DNA of 64,000 nt from Macrotrachela quadricornifera. Its lineage: Eukaryota > Rotifera > Eurotatoria > Philodinida > Philodinidae. The notes under the pieces were generated by a model. It was given only the letters and a program-made list of their open reading frames with translations. It was not told the DNA's origin and ran no database searches. Of this stretch, positions 24,301 through 35,352 are shown piece by piece. Location of the stretch: positions 1,217,174 to 1,281,173 of the forward strand of contig JAJEKB010021308.1 of the NCBI GenBank assembly GCA_022393335.1, written 5' to 3'. The position numbers and the translations under genes were made by a program. Positions within the stretch are counted from its first letter, which is position 1, and the number at the start of each line of letters is the position of its first letter.

Positions 24301-27300
24301 CATATACCCTTTTACAGCCCGAAAACTCTCTGTTGAATGACATATAATAGTTAGAATTTTATTTGAAATTTATGATAGACAGAATGGGTCGATCTTTCTA
24401 TAGGAAATAATAATATTTTTTTGTATAACTTACGAAGGACTAGGTCAAACATTCTCATCTTCTCCCCACCGAGATATCGATGAGACGGTTCGATGTACGG
24501 AATTTCATCTCAATCGGTCAAAGCTGATAAGGGCTATTGTGTAAAGGACCAGCCGAACAAGCTGACCGATCCCGAATTGTATTCTCGTTTTCAGTACATA
24601 AAAAATGATTTCGTCCCAACTTCTGTCACAGACTATAGCGTGCTAGACGGGATTAAAAGTGACCCCAGCCGGTTCTGCAAGGACTAAACATCGATAATAA
24701 ATGATGCTGCAAAAGCAAGACTATATTCTGGACAAACTTATTCTCCAGTTAAGATTGCAGTCTCACTTACTACAAGAATTTGTTGCCAAAAAGAACTTTT
24801 GAATTCGAGCATTGTTTTGATCAACAACAAACAAGCTGCCAAAACTATCAAAACTGATTTGAAAAGGATAGTTCAGTTGATAAGATGTTGATCCAGCCAA
24901 AGCAGAACAACCAATAATACATATAAAACCTGTTGGACTAGATCTAATAACACGATTTCTTTGATATTCTATAATGAACAAATAACCATCAGCATCGAAT
25001 GCAAGACCATTTGGATGATCAAGAATGTAACTTCCAGTTGATAATGTTGAACCAGTCAGGTTTCCTTGATGAAACATTTGTATTCTGTTATTTCCTTGAT
25101 CTGCGACATATAAATTGAAGTTTAAATCGACAACGATTCCATTTGGATGATAGAGCATTGATGGACCGGCTCCTCCATTACCGTTCCCTGCAGCAACTGT
25201 TACTGTTTTCGAACTATCAAATAATGACATTTTAACAACTTTGTGTTCAAGATCGAGTGTACAATAGAGAGTGCTGTTTATATCAATAAACATAAAATAA
25301 CATCGACTAGTGATATTCATCACTGGAACGCTCACAGTAGCATTTGGTGTCCATTTATCAACACGATGATTGACATCACCATTGTCAACATAAATATCAC
25401 CATTATCTGTCACAAAAAGACCATTTGGATTATTCAAACCACCAGAAATAATTCTTGTTGGAATATCATTTCCTTCAGTCCAAACGATCACTTTATTCAA
25501 ATCGGAAGAGGAGACAAAAACAGTGTTTTCAGTATTGATAAATATTCTTCGAGGTTGTAAACCAATTGTAGTGCTGTTGGCAAAGGTAGTTGCATTAGGA
25601 TTCCATCTTGCACAAGGAGAGAGATTCGGCCGATTGTAGAAAATACCTGAAGAGATATCAACAATAGAAATCATTATGCAATTAATGATAGAATTTATTT
25701 TCTTCAGAAAAAGAGTCCTATCCACTGAATTAATTCGAGACTGCATCATTCTGATTAATATAAAATGAAAACTCAATGCGTATCGCCTTTTTTCATAGAG
25801 AGAAATGGACCATACCATACGTTCCTAGGTGAATAGATTCAATTTCACCGTATTTGATATCAAAAACCTATGAAAATAGTTGGTAACAGAACGTCTAAGC
25901 ATATAATATAAGTACATAGTATAATCATGTAGCGAAAAACTGGTTTCAAACTTGAGTACTCGACTGTTCCGAAGGCGCCAACAGCAAAAAAGTCATTGTC
26001 AAATAAAACGATAACTGGAGAAAAATTCAAAAATGTTTTTTTTACATGAAACTGAAGAGATAAAAGAGTCGAGTATAGGAATTAAAACTCTAGATCACAC
26101 AAATTCAGATATCCAATGCATTCGAATAATATTGGTCATTTATATTAGTCATCTAGACAATAAACCTCATCTTCACTTTTTCTAGTTAACGAAACTTTGC
26201 CAAATCGTTCATTCTTGTCAATATTACTGAAAAGAAAACGACTTCGTTATACTTAATCGTTACGTGTCTTTCTTTGAAAAAAGTCCACATTTGTTTAATC
26301 GTCATCACTCTAACTTTCACTTTCAATAATCTCTTTGTGTATGAAAATCGAAGCGTTGGTATATTCAGTATTGGAAACTCCCTCTCTCTCTCTCTCAATC
26401 AATACTTACCAGTACAAACATGATTGGGGTTGCAAAAACCACTGACACAGTCGTTATTCGTACGGCAAGTTCTTGTATTATTACATCTTGGACATAACAT
26501 CCCACCACAATCTATATCTGTTTCATCTTGATTTCTGATATTATCGTCACATGCTACAACGGCTACGATTAAAGAAGTTTTATTTCTTGAAATTGACAAA
26601 GATTAAAAACTCACAGAGACATTGATTATTTTCACAAATGTTGCCGATACAATCCGAATCATTCTTACAAACCATCGTATCGTTACATTTTGGACATGTG
26701 ATACCACCACAGTCAATATCCGTTTCATCTTGATTTTTGATTCTATCATTGCATGTTTCAGGAACTAAACGAGAGAATTTTTGATGTTTGAAATTGCGAA
26801 GTATAAACTCTTACCAACACATGTATTGTTTCTGCAAATGTTGTTTCCACAATCAGAATCATTGTTGCAAGTCACTGTATTGTTACAGCTCGGACATGAA
26901 TTGCCACCGCAGTCAATACCCGTTTCATCTTGATTTTTGATTTTATCATTGCACGTTTCCATGGCTGAATTAATGAAACTTCTTATAAAACCATTTCGCA
27001 AAGATTAGACACTCACGAGTGCATGTTTTATTTTTACATAAACAACTTATACAGTCGCTATTTTTCTTGCAAGTCATTGAATTGTTACATTTTGGGCACA
27101 TGATGCCACCACAGTCAATATCAGTTTCATCTTGATTTTTGATATTATCTTCACATGATACATTAGCTAACGTTAGAGACGTTGAAACTTTTGAATATTT
27201 TCAATAGATTAGAAACTTACGAACACATGTATTATTTTCGCAAACATCACTGATACAATCACAGTCTGATTTGCAACTTCTCATATTTTCACATTTTAGG

Positions 27301-28153
27301 CATTCGAGACCACCACAGTCAACATCAGTCTCATCGTGATTTTTTATATGATCTGTGCAACAAGGATCTAAAATAGAGATTAAATTTCACTTTTTCATAT
27401 TTCTTGACAGAGATATTTCAATGCTTGTACTGTGTCATTTTTAATATCTTAGCGCAAAAGTTGAATGGTATGCAAGTATTACTATACGATAGCTTCTGCG
27501 TAACAATATATTGAATAACTACTATCCGTCGAGAGCAAAATGAATACTAAATGTGGCATATTAATCGGCTGTAACTAGCCTTCAGAAATCAAAGAACCAT
27601 CTCAAACTTTCTCGTACTACAACAATAGTAAAATAATCGTCTCTAATGCGAAACTTTGTGTATCTGATAGATATCGTTATCATAATGAGACGTCAACCTG
27701 ATACCACAATACAGTTAGAGTTAGTATTTAACCGTCATATAGAACTCAGTAGCAGGAGAAAAAACTAAAAGGGTTTTCTCTCTATTAATTGTCCGCTTCT
27801 AATCAGGATTGCTTCGTTGTATTGTCGATCTGAAATCCGATATATGTAAAACGATCAATCGTGACACGATCTGGATCTATGCTTCAACTCATCTGTAAGT
27901 AAACTGAAATTTTCAAATCAACCATTGTAAAAGATGATTCCGTTTATTCTGAGAGACGATATGTCATAAAGTGTGTGGTATTCATTGTGAAATGATCTAA
28001 ACTGCGCAGTAGAATGTTTATAACGTACTTCTATTGTTCGATGGTGGTGAATCTCCTTCAGAACTGGATGAATCGATTATGATCACTGTTCTGCCTTCAT
28101 TCACTACCAGACAACAACAACACCAAAATAACACCCAAAATGGCTTTGTATAG
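14695..28153 (-). CDS. Gene CD: modular membrane protein, 10 Cys-rich domains + 2 NHL propellers + EGF + jelly roll
   Basis: This joins all minus-strand exons from the anchor exon (28153) to the stop at 14695 into one gene. Order: anchor; five 8-Cys exons; NHL exon; NHL exon; five 8-Cys exons; EGF exon; jelly-roll-like terminal exon. Every internal exon starts and ends in phase 1, no exon carries a stop or frameshift, and only one anchor exon and one first-type (CDC) domain exist, which favours a single gene. The first NHL exon ends at a good GTAAGT donor with no other phase-1 exon seen before the second NHL exon. The alternative is two tandem genes, the left one lacking its 5' end. The expected product is a large cell-surface or secreted adhesion or recognition protein; the role is unknown. 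Confidence 0.6.
15395..15490 (-). CDS. Gene CD: single EGF-like domain exon
   Basis: A 96 bp, phase 1-1 exon encoding [20 protein letters not shown] followed by [10 protein letters not shown]: the six-cysteine EGF pattern with the usual G-Y-x-G-x-x-C end. It is bounded by a TATTTAG acceptor and a GTACGT donor. It links the second cysteine-rich array to the terminal beta-sandwich exon. Confidence 0.85.
15491..16593 (-). other. Intron of gene CD
   Basis: A 1.1 kb intron between the last cysteine-rich exon and the EGF exon. I recognise no further exon or element. Confidence 0.5.
16594..17553 (-). CDS. Gene CD: second array of five 8-Cys domain exons
   Basis: Five exons in transcription order: 17553-17404, 17352-17213, 17150-17001, 16948-16799 and 16746-16594. 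Introns are about 50-65 bp. Each exon is phase 1-1 and encodes one domain of about 49 residues: [17 protein letters not shown], then C-P-K-C-NN, then C, DC, C, C, eight cysteines in all. The third and fourth exons are nearly identical, which points to a recent tandem exon duplication. The acceptor of the fourth exon ends GAG rather than CAG/TAG. Eight cysteines suggest four disulfides and an extracellular location. Function is unknown. Confidence 0.85.
17554..18994 (-). other. Intron of gene CD
   Basis: Intron of about 1.4 kb between the second NHL exon and the second cysteine-rich array. Nothing else recognised. Confidence 0.45.
18995..19867 (-). CDS. Gene CD: NHL beta-propeller exon, second copy
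   Basis: A 873 bp exon, phase 1 at both ends (acceptor TCTCTTCAG, donor GTAAGT). It encodes about 291 residues with repeated NHL strands: [38 protein letters not shown] followed by [25 protein letters not shown], and [18 protein letters not shown] followed by NNARIQKF. These would build a six-bladed propeller, a common protein or ligand-binding platform on extracellular proteins. It is almost identical to the exon at 24771-25646. Three extra bases at the 5' end of the other copy are the only length difference. Confidence 0.9.
20357..20468. mobile_element. Small fold-back with GAAGTC tandem repeats
   Basis: A 112 bp unit with perfect 12-bp inverted ends, AAGGGGGAAACA and TGTTTCCCCCTT. The core holds eight GAAGTC hexamers spaced about 8-10 bases apart, each separated by a variable 2-4 base linker. 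No coding capacity and no clear target duplication. It may be a tiny non-autonomous element or a minisatellite trapped between inverted repeats. Confidence 0.55.
20994..21894. mobile_element. Inverted-repeat element (nest level 3)
   Basis: Termini GAGGTGCCAACTTACAT and ATGTAAGTTGGCACCTC are perfect inverted copies. Imperfect homology continues inward about 125 bp (for example GATAGTATTCT on both arms). It interrupts the hAT-like element. No coding capacity. Confidence 0.65.
21458..21775. mobile_element. hAT-like MITE (nest level 4)
   Basis: 318 bp with ends TAGGTGTGTGACAG and CTGTCACACACCTA. Flanking octamers GTTCATAA and GTTCTCAA match at six of eight positions. It lies inside the level 3 element. 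Confidence 0.6.
22011..24492. other. Rest of the central gene CD intron
   Basis: No exon recognised. Two short GC-rich tracts, GCCGCCGCCG, near 22746 and 22960 stand out in the AT-rich background. An open frame at 22234-22572 has no family resemblance. Confidence 0.4.
24493..24687 (+). other. Unrecognised coding-like fragment inside the intron
   Basis: A 64-residue plus-strand frame whose end reads [19 protein letters not shown] and [13 protein letters not shown] before a stop. Its base composition is richer in G+C than the surrounding intron and its residue make-up looks protein-like. It opens with no clear splice acceptor and runs against gene CD. It could be the 3' end of a captured gene or of an unrecognised transposon. 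I do not recognise the family. Confidence 0.3.
24771..25646 (-). CDS. Gene CD: NHL beta-propeller exon, first copy
   Basis: A 876 bp exon, phase 1 at both ends, opening [17 protein letters not shown] and ending CNSC before a GTAAGTGAG donor. It carries the same NHL repeats as 18995-19867 and differs at only a few residues (for example FDSFGSLF here, FDIFGNLF there). About 40 bp of the upstream intron is also shared, so the duplication reached beyond the exon. The propeller directly follows the first cysteine-rich array. Confidence 0.9.
25647..26409 (-). other. Intron of gene CD
   Basis: Intron between the first array and the first NHL exon, with a CT microsatellite at about 26380-26396. No other feature. 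Confidence 0.5.
26410..27367 (-). CDS. Gene CD: first array of five 8-Cys domain exons
   Basis: Five phase 1-1 exons in transcription order: 27367-27221, 27166-27017, 26964-26815, 26764-26617 and 26562-26410, separated by introns of about 50 bp. The first is the special type ([20 protein letters not shown], then CDCISDVC). The others follow [17 protein letters not shown] with C-P-x-C, C, DC, C and C. One carries DETGIDCGG and CPSC instead of the usual residues. Together they form a rigid extracellular stalk candidate next to the membrane anchor; the stalk role is inferred. Confidence 0.85.
27368..28028 (-). other. Intron of gene CD
   Basis: Intron between the anchor exon and the first cysteine-rich exon. 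Nothing else recognised. Confidence 0.5.
28029..28153 (-). CDS. Gene CD: membrane-anchor exon
   Basis: After a strong pyrimidine tract and TATAG acceptor the exon reads [17 protein letters not shown], then [20 protein letters not shown], and ends in phase 1 at GTACGT. It matches the anchor exons of genes A, B and E in phase, length and the IDSSSSE motif. The upstream exon with the initiator methionine is not identified; the region just upstream (28154-28296) stays open and may hold it. Confidence 0.7.
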
Positions 28154-31100
28154 CTATACAAAAGAGAGAAAGAGAAAGATTTGTAGTTTATAGGATCATC
28201 GAAGGCATTCAAGTCAGACTTAGATGCAGTTCCAGCGCTTTGAAGTATATTCTTTATTGAAAGACATATCTGTTTCAAGAATATATGAAGATACAATCCT
28301 GTCTAATGATAATAGTTGACTGTGTTTTATTTGAAGAAAACTGGTTTCAGTGCAACTAAATGCATCAAAATAAGAGAATACAATTTTGCAAGTTTTTCCT
28401 TTGGCTATCGTCGATATAAGTACCTTTCTTATATGTCTATTTTCATATGATATTCAATCGTCGTTTTTGATAAACTCATTCCCTTTTATTTTCTATAGAA
28501 AAAACTGAATTGATTGTGCGAAACTTTGTTTACAGATTGTGAACGGTCAATATATGTTGAATATCCAATTGTCTTACAAAGTTCCAAAGAAACAACACTT
28601 GCTTTTCTATTGACATATGTAGTTGACATAGATACAAGACATTTTCAGTATGGAAAACAATGGAGATAGAATCATTCTAACTCGAAAGTCATTTCTCTAC
28701 CTTCTACCTCAATAAAATCTCATTCTCATATACTTCTACTAAAAATGATTCATCTGAGTCGATAAGAATTAAAGCATTGAAAAATATTCATCTTCTGTGA
28801 AAACCCAGCATAAAAATGGTTTAAAATGATTTCAGTCAACTCATTTTTCATTGATCGATTCATCCTAGTGAATCTTGTTTTAGTCGTATGTAGTATAACT
28901 ATATCCACCGAATCTCGTTATATATCGCAACGTATTGCATTCTACGTTTGATAGAATAGGTTAGCTTCGAAGATAGGCAAACGGTTAGTGAAACGTTTAC
29001 CTATGCGTGACAAACATTGTGTAATGATCGAATTCAGTCGAATAGAATAGATCGACAAACGTTTCACTTGCTTGTTAATTAAACGTAGATTGTAGACAAA
29101 CCTAAACTAAAAGAAGCATCGATAATGATGACTTGAATAGAAACAAAGTATTAATTGAGTTTCTGCGAAGTTACAACACATAGTGCTGACTATCAATCTA
29201 ATTAACGGTTGATACTCATACAATTGTCAATCTCATGAATCTATTTTTGTGTACTAAAAAAGAGAGTACACTCTAAAATCGGTCAGTATGTCCGGCCGTT
29301 TATCCGATAACTCTTCACAATTACATTCGCTTGAACTGAATATTTGTACACAGAATTCTCTCATTAATATCTCGGTCGAGTTCGAAGATGAGATTGATCC
29401 GTCAACAAATAACCGAGCTAGCAAGAAAATACTCATGGTTGACTAGACAATCCCTGAGGAGGGGTATAGGGATTTTTTTCGAAAAAAATATTCTTCTCAG
29501 AACTACTTGAAACATACATGAATCGATGCAGTTTTTAATGCTGATTCCGAATATGATATTAGTTTTGACCCAACTCGTCGTTTTCTGACAGAAAACTGCC
29601 TGAAAAGTATCAATATGTACAAAAAAAATTAGTCAGATACGACTCAAACAGCTACTGGTTTTCGGGCTTCTCAGATACCTAGTTTTGTGGCTAGTAGAGA
29701 GGACTATGGAATAGTAAAAATCTGAAGTCGATAGCTATGAATATTGGTGAGCTATTATGAAAATACTGATATTTGCACGCATCATACATCTCTTATAGAT
29801 TCATGAGGCTGCTGACAATAGTATTTTCGCTAGATAGAAACGCAATGCCATTCAAAACCAACTCTTCTCACCCAGTTTTTCAAGTTGAACACGAATCTGT
29901 ACTTAGTTTCTGTGATTTCTAAGGTTATTATATCACTCTACGAGTAGATTCAATGGTCACTAGACTGGGTTGCATATAGTGTGACCGATGCTAACTTAGC
30001 ACACCTGTAGTTTTCTTCTTGCAACTTAGTGGCAAGACACGTATCTTGACAAGATCTGTTTCGCAGAAAAAAATATATTCAGGGCTCACTGCACTACGTG
30101 AGAGAGGTCCGAAATATTGTCTCTCGGAAACTAGTTTTCCGTTGAATTTATACAGTTTATGGCTTAAATCACTTCTTTTATCTCTGAAGTTACTCACTTG
30201 ATTTCAATGAGTTTCTAGATGAAGCTGTTTTCAGTCCTATTGAGACTCTTCCTGTAGTGGCGTAGCCCAGGAGGACCAGAGAGGCTCAACTGAACTCCCC
30301 CCTCGACTACAATTTGAGTTTTTCGAATTTTAAAATCGAAATAAATAAAATTCTTGAGACTACTAAGTTTGAATATGCGGTTATTCAAAGTGTACGTGGG
30401 ATTTTAGATTGAAAGTAACTGGTGACCCATCTTAAATAACCAGTGTGCACACTTAAACTTTTAGCTTGCATATAATGTTAAGTTTTTGAAATTCACCTAT
30501 TAGTTTGATACATATAATAGTAATTAGTGTCTGAAATAGATCAGATGTACCCTGGGGCTCAGCCCGCATCCTTAAATTTTTCGTTATGCCTCTATTTCCC
30601 TAGCAAAAATGACCTAGCCGTTCTCGTGATAAGGTTAAAATACCGAGCATACGCTCACGATAGTTAATTTTTAGTTTGTTTGATCAAAATGGAGTTGTTA
30701 TCTATTCTTTTTGTTTTTTGAAGTACACATAACTCTCGGATTTAAATCCGACGTTTCCGCATTTATTTAGCAAGGACTTTGGATCGCGAATATTATTTTC
30801 AGATTGATATCCCTCAATGAACGCTATTTTTTTCTGATCTGTTTCTGATGAACGTTTGCTTGCCGAGTGAATAAGCTAACTGAACCACGTTTAGATTGAT
30901 TTGTTTTTAAAGTCTTTTTGTAAGGTTCTCTCAAAATTTCTTGATGCATCAGGAATGATTACGAACAGTAACTTGATTATTCTACTTTATTCGAAGCATT
31001 TCGCTTTATAACGCTAAAATTTGTCTGAGATCAACGGACAATGGAACTTATGACTGGTTCTATTTGATTTCTACATATTTGGGATAGAAAAAGTTGTTCT

Positions 31101-34100
31101 TTGTACGATTCAAAATGTGAAACACCTTATAGCTGTCATGATGCATCCTGTATATCTTGTCTACTTCACGTCACTGCATCGATAATGTACGATTGTTCTG
31201 TAATTCGACTATGTACTTAGAAATGTTGCGTTTGTTTATATGACGCTCTGCAACCATTCGACGATGATAATTGTCACCTATGTAAAGCCTAATTTTTAAG
31301 ACGTCTGCCACCTTTGTAGGGATGAGATGGGTCCAAATTTCCATTCTTAAACACTTCAGCATCTCGATAGATCGTATTTTATAATGACAAGTAACGCTCA
31401 TCGTTATGATTCGCTTCATCTTTGATTGAATTCTCTCTAGCCATCATCTATTGTCACCTGCTCAATTCTATTCTAAAATGTGTAACTGCACGGTACTCGT
31501 GTAAAGTAAAGGATAAATACGGCAATTATCGTGCTGACTGTATTTCAATGAATGGTTTCTTGAGTTGCTGTTCAATTTATTCAAATCAACTTTTCGGGTA
31601 GTTCGAGGTTGATCGCTATTCTCGACTACTTGTTTTTATATGGAACACGGGTATAGCTTATCATATTGACTCCCAAAGAGAAGAAATCGTAGTTGGCCGA
31701 GCTTTCAGCTTAAGTAATGCCTGATTCTAATTCCCAAGCCCATGCTCTTTGGTTTTTGTACCAACGACATGAATACAAAACTGTTTCAGTTCGTATAATT
31801 CTCCGTACAGCTAAAAGAACAAATATTTTTCAATGGATTTCATTCAACTTCGAATGAAGATGCATTGACAAAAGTATGCTACAGTGGTTAGTACTGTGTT
31901 CATTTTTGTACTACGTAGTTTATTGTATTGAGTAAGTCAAAGATGTGCATAGCAACAATCCTATCGCAACAGTAGCATGTTTTCACCCATCAAGAAAACT
32001 TTTAGCCTAAATGTAATCTTTGATAAGATTATTCTGGACTGCGTGTCTTGAAGCCCGTTTTAATTACTTTTTCAGCGTTTCGTTTTTAACAGAATTTCGT
32101 CCGACAACGGACGATTCAGGTTCTGATTTATGGAATCGGATTCGTTGAGAGTAATCTTGTATTTTAGACTGAAGGTGATCGTATGAATTTTACCTAAGAT
32201 GTTAAATGCCATCGACTGCGCCCATGGAGATAACAGCGAACTTCTGTATGAGGAAAATTAGTTCGTTCATTCGAGAAACAAAAATATTCTCTCCAATATG
32301 GATTAGATAGAAACAAATAGATATTACTACTGAATTTATACGCCGGATCTTATCGACAATATCAATAAAAAGTAAATTGTACAACTTCTGTTAAGAGCAG
32401 CTTTCGATCAAGTCAGTTTAGGTGCCTTAATCTGTGTCTCTATGCATCGGTAAGAAGGATTTCTGCATACGCATGTCTTAAAATTGTTGAATAGTTCATT
32501 CAAGTATTCGGCTTTTTGAGCAGCAGCCGAGATTTCAGATCTGAACCAGCCATCTAAAAGATTTGATAGTCTCTTCTCTGCAAGGTCCGCGTACTATTCG
32601 TCTTCCATTCAATCAATCTCCGTGGTCAATTTCTTGCTGATCAATTCTACTCTATTGAAGGCTGTAACGCTCTCCGCCATATTCTTTTCAGTATTTTTCG
32701 ACTCCATATGAGTTCTGATCCTTCCCAGTAGAGTTTACCGCCCATCGTGCTCGATCAGCTTCCAAATAAAAGAAATATCTGCTTCAACCTACCCGATTGG
32801 AAGAATCTTTAAAGTCTGCTTTGTTCGATAGAAGTCTGTAAAGTTGGTTGATTACCATAGAAATATATCTTTGCAAAGCCTGATCCCTCAAGAATATTTC
32901 AGGATAGAAGACTTATTTGAGATAACTGATCTCTTATAGAAGATAGTCATCTTTTATAGAACCTAGGAAATACCTGAAAACAGCTTGATTGAGTTAGGTA
33001 TATTTTTCTAAAATCTATGGATTAAACGACGACGTTTCGATAAAAACAAAAAAAATGTTGCGACTTGTTGCTCTATGCAAACCATGCATCAAAAAGATTA
33101 CTGGCCTCGAAACTTCTCAAAGATTTTTCTCGTAAATTCGATTAACAAACATGTAGACACTCAAGGAGTCGGTCATCATTATAGATGTAATCGGAGATCA
33201 CTGTAAAAAGTAAGATTTAAAACTTCCTGAAATAGAATGCTATTGTTGTGTTGTGAGAAAAGGAAGATTTATATATACGAAGCTGTCGATGTTAACATAT
33301 AACTTGTTTAAAAATCGATGTTTTTCACTATCTTCTCAAGAATAAGTGGACATTAAACGATTTATCGCATAACTCAGTCGAACCGGATTATAAATGTATA
33401 AAACAAGTGTTTTTGTCATTCCTCAGATGAATGGATAGGTCAACGAGCATATAGAAAACACTCAAGTTTCACCAAGATCTCATCAAAACAAAACATGCAT
33501 ACTTGCGTGAAAATCAATGTGCGACGAATAATATCAAGGAAAAAATTATCATAGATCTCGACTTCTTAATGAAATGAACGTTTTTTATAGTACCCAAATA
33601 CTAATTTTGCAGATTAACTTTCGAATGGAAAGCAATGAGAAACCACACGATATTATTAGTTTAATATAATGAAAAAAAAACTAATTATCCATTATGTTTA
33701 AAACCGTTGAATAGTAAGTGTCGATTGAAACAAAAGAGGAACGTGAGATTTGACCAAGTGGGAATAAGCGGATTTGGGGTTTTCGGATTTTTCTTGGGTT
33801 CTTGGATTTTTTCCAGATTTTTTATGAATTCACAATCTTTAAAATCCCATATCAGTTTTATCCTCTAAATGAAGGAATTTCGAGCTGAAATTTTTGCTAC
33901 ATATGTATCTCGTAGTCCTTAAAATATTCAAAAAGTGTCAGTGCAAGATAATGTTTTCTACTGAAGATAATCCGGTTGCAAGAAATAGTCATATCTCACA
34001 GCACAAAGAAGACAATTTCATTTTCTTGAAAATGGATCATCTTGAGAGGAAAACATTCGTTTGCGCTGAAACTTTAAGAGTATTTTCAGATTTTTTACGA

Positions 34101-34215
34101 ATTGGCAATACCGAAAATCCGCCGTTTCTCCCTTGGATTTGACTCTATATAGCTCCATGGCTGTAGGAAACATAGAATATACTATTAACAGTTCGAACAG
34201 CGAAATTTCTAATTA
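28154..34215. other. Gene-poor region upstream of gene CD
   Basis: Contains the presumed 5' end of gene CD near its right border. A weak inverted-repeat candidate lies at 30255-30594 (ends TAGTGGCGTAGCC and, inverted, TAGAGGCATAACG; possible aged 8-bp duplication). Scattered minus-strand stretches around 31171-31419 and 32560-32760 look like decayed coding sequence with stops, but no family is recognisable. A possible short inverted repeat flanks 33746-34142. Confidence 0.35.
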
Positions 34216-34523
34216 CAGTAAAATTCCTCTTAGTGAACACCTCTCTACAGTGGACACTTCCGAAAAACTATAATGTTGTCCACGACAGAGAGATTTTATT
34301 AGTTGTGATTTTTCAGACACTAAACGGATAGAAAGGGAAGAAATAATGATTAGTATACGGACGTGTCTTATTCACTAACGCCTGTCAAATGCTCAGAAAC
34401 TTGCTTATATTTTGGAAAGGATATGTATCCTAGAGAAGACATAACCTCTTTATAGTGGACACCTTTCCATGGTGGACACTTTTGAGAAGTCCGAATTGTG
34501 TCCATTATAGAGAGGTTTTACTG
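34216..34523. mobile_element. pogo/Tigger-like MITE, TA duplication
   Basis: 308 bp bounded by TA on both sides, with ends CAGTAAAATTCCTCTTAGTG and, inverted, CAGTAAAACCTCTCTATAAT. Internal repeats of the TGGACAC motif occur at both ends. The CAGTA terminus and TA target are characteristic of pogo-group Tc1/mariner elements. No coding capacity. Confidence 0.8.
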
Positions 34524-35022
34524 TATTCCCTTTGATTATTAGAGAAGACACATCAAGTAGCTATTTATTATTCATCTTTTACAAATAAACATGTTTACTA
34601 ATGCAACTGACGAAGTTTATTGACATTAATCAAAACGTGAATGAATCATCCATCTTTTATTCATATCATTCCTTCAACAGAATTAAGTTTTTTGAAGAAA
34701 GTTGTTGACAACACATCTAAAGCATTCTCAAATATTCACAACACATTCACTTGAAAAAGATATATTAATCAGAGATATTATGAAATACAAAAGATTATAA
34801 ACATACTGGTTTTGAAAATTTGACCAGTAACTTACCTTCGATTATTCTACGGATTAACTAAATTGTTGCAAAATGAAAGAGTAAAGTGCCTCTCAGATAT
34901 AGAAAAATGAATGGCTTGTTCTGTTCTTCTCTCCTACTGTTTGTTCCTCCGCTGTCAATATTGCTTTTTTTTAGAAGCACAACAAATGATCTGATCGGTA
35001 TTTAAAGTTCTTCTGTTATTTA

Positions 35023-35352
35023 ATGATTAGTTGGATGAATAATACGTTATATTTGATTTCACAAATCAAAATATTCGACTCTTCAAATTTTTCGAAAAGC
35101 AAGTTTATTATTAGAATCGAAATGGCTCTTGATTATCGTTCGAAAATAATCTCAATCATACAAGAAACATCGATAGAATACGGGGATCATGATTTTGACA
35201 AACCAAACGACTCTAAACTATGTATGACACTCGATGAAATGAAGGATCGAAAATACTACCGATACAATCAAATACTGTTTGAAAATCACAAATTTGATAA
35301 GAACATTATTCATCCACTCCTCGTTCAGAACCCAAGAAGGAACTATATGTGA
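35023..35352 (+). CDS. Small hypothetical protein
   Basis: A plus-strand frame of 109 residues. The part from the internal MALDYRSKIISIIQ (35123 onward, about 76 residues) has a balanced, soluble composition with KPNDSKLCMTLDEMKDRKYY. I recognise no family, signal peptide or splice evidence. It may be a small gene, an exon or chance. Confidence 0.25.
   Translation: MISWMNNTLYLISQIKIFDSSNFSKSKFIIRIEMALDYRSKIISIIQETSIEYGDHDFDKPNDSKLCMTLDEMKDRKYYRYNQILFENHKFDKNIIHPLLVQNPRRNYM

Noticed and set aside
33746..34142. Possible inverted-repeat element with GCGGATTT motifs
   Set aside because: Ends match only loosely and no target duplication is visible; left as a weak candidate.
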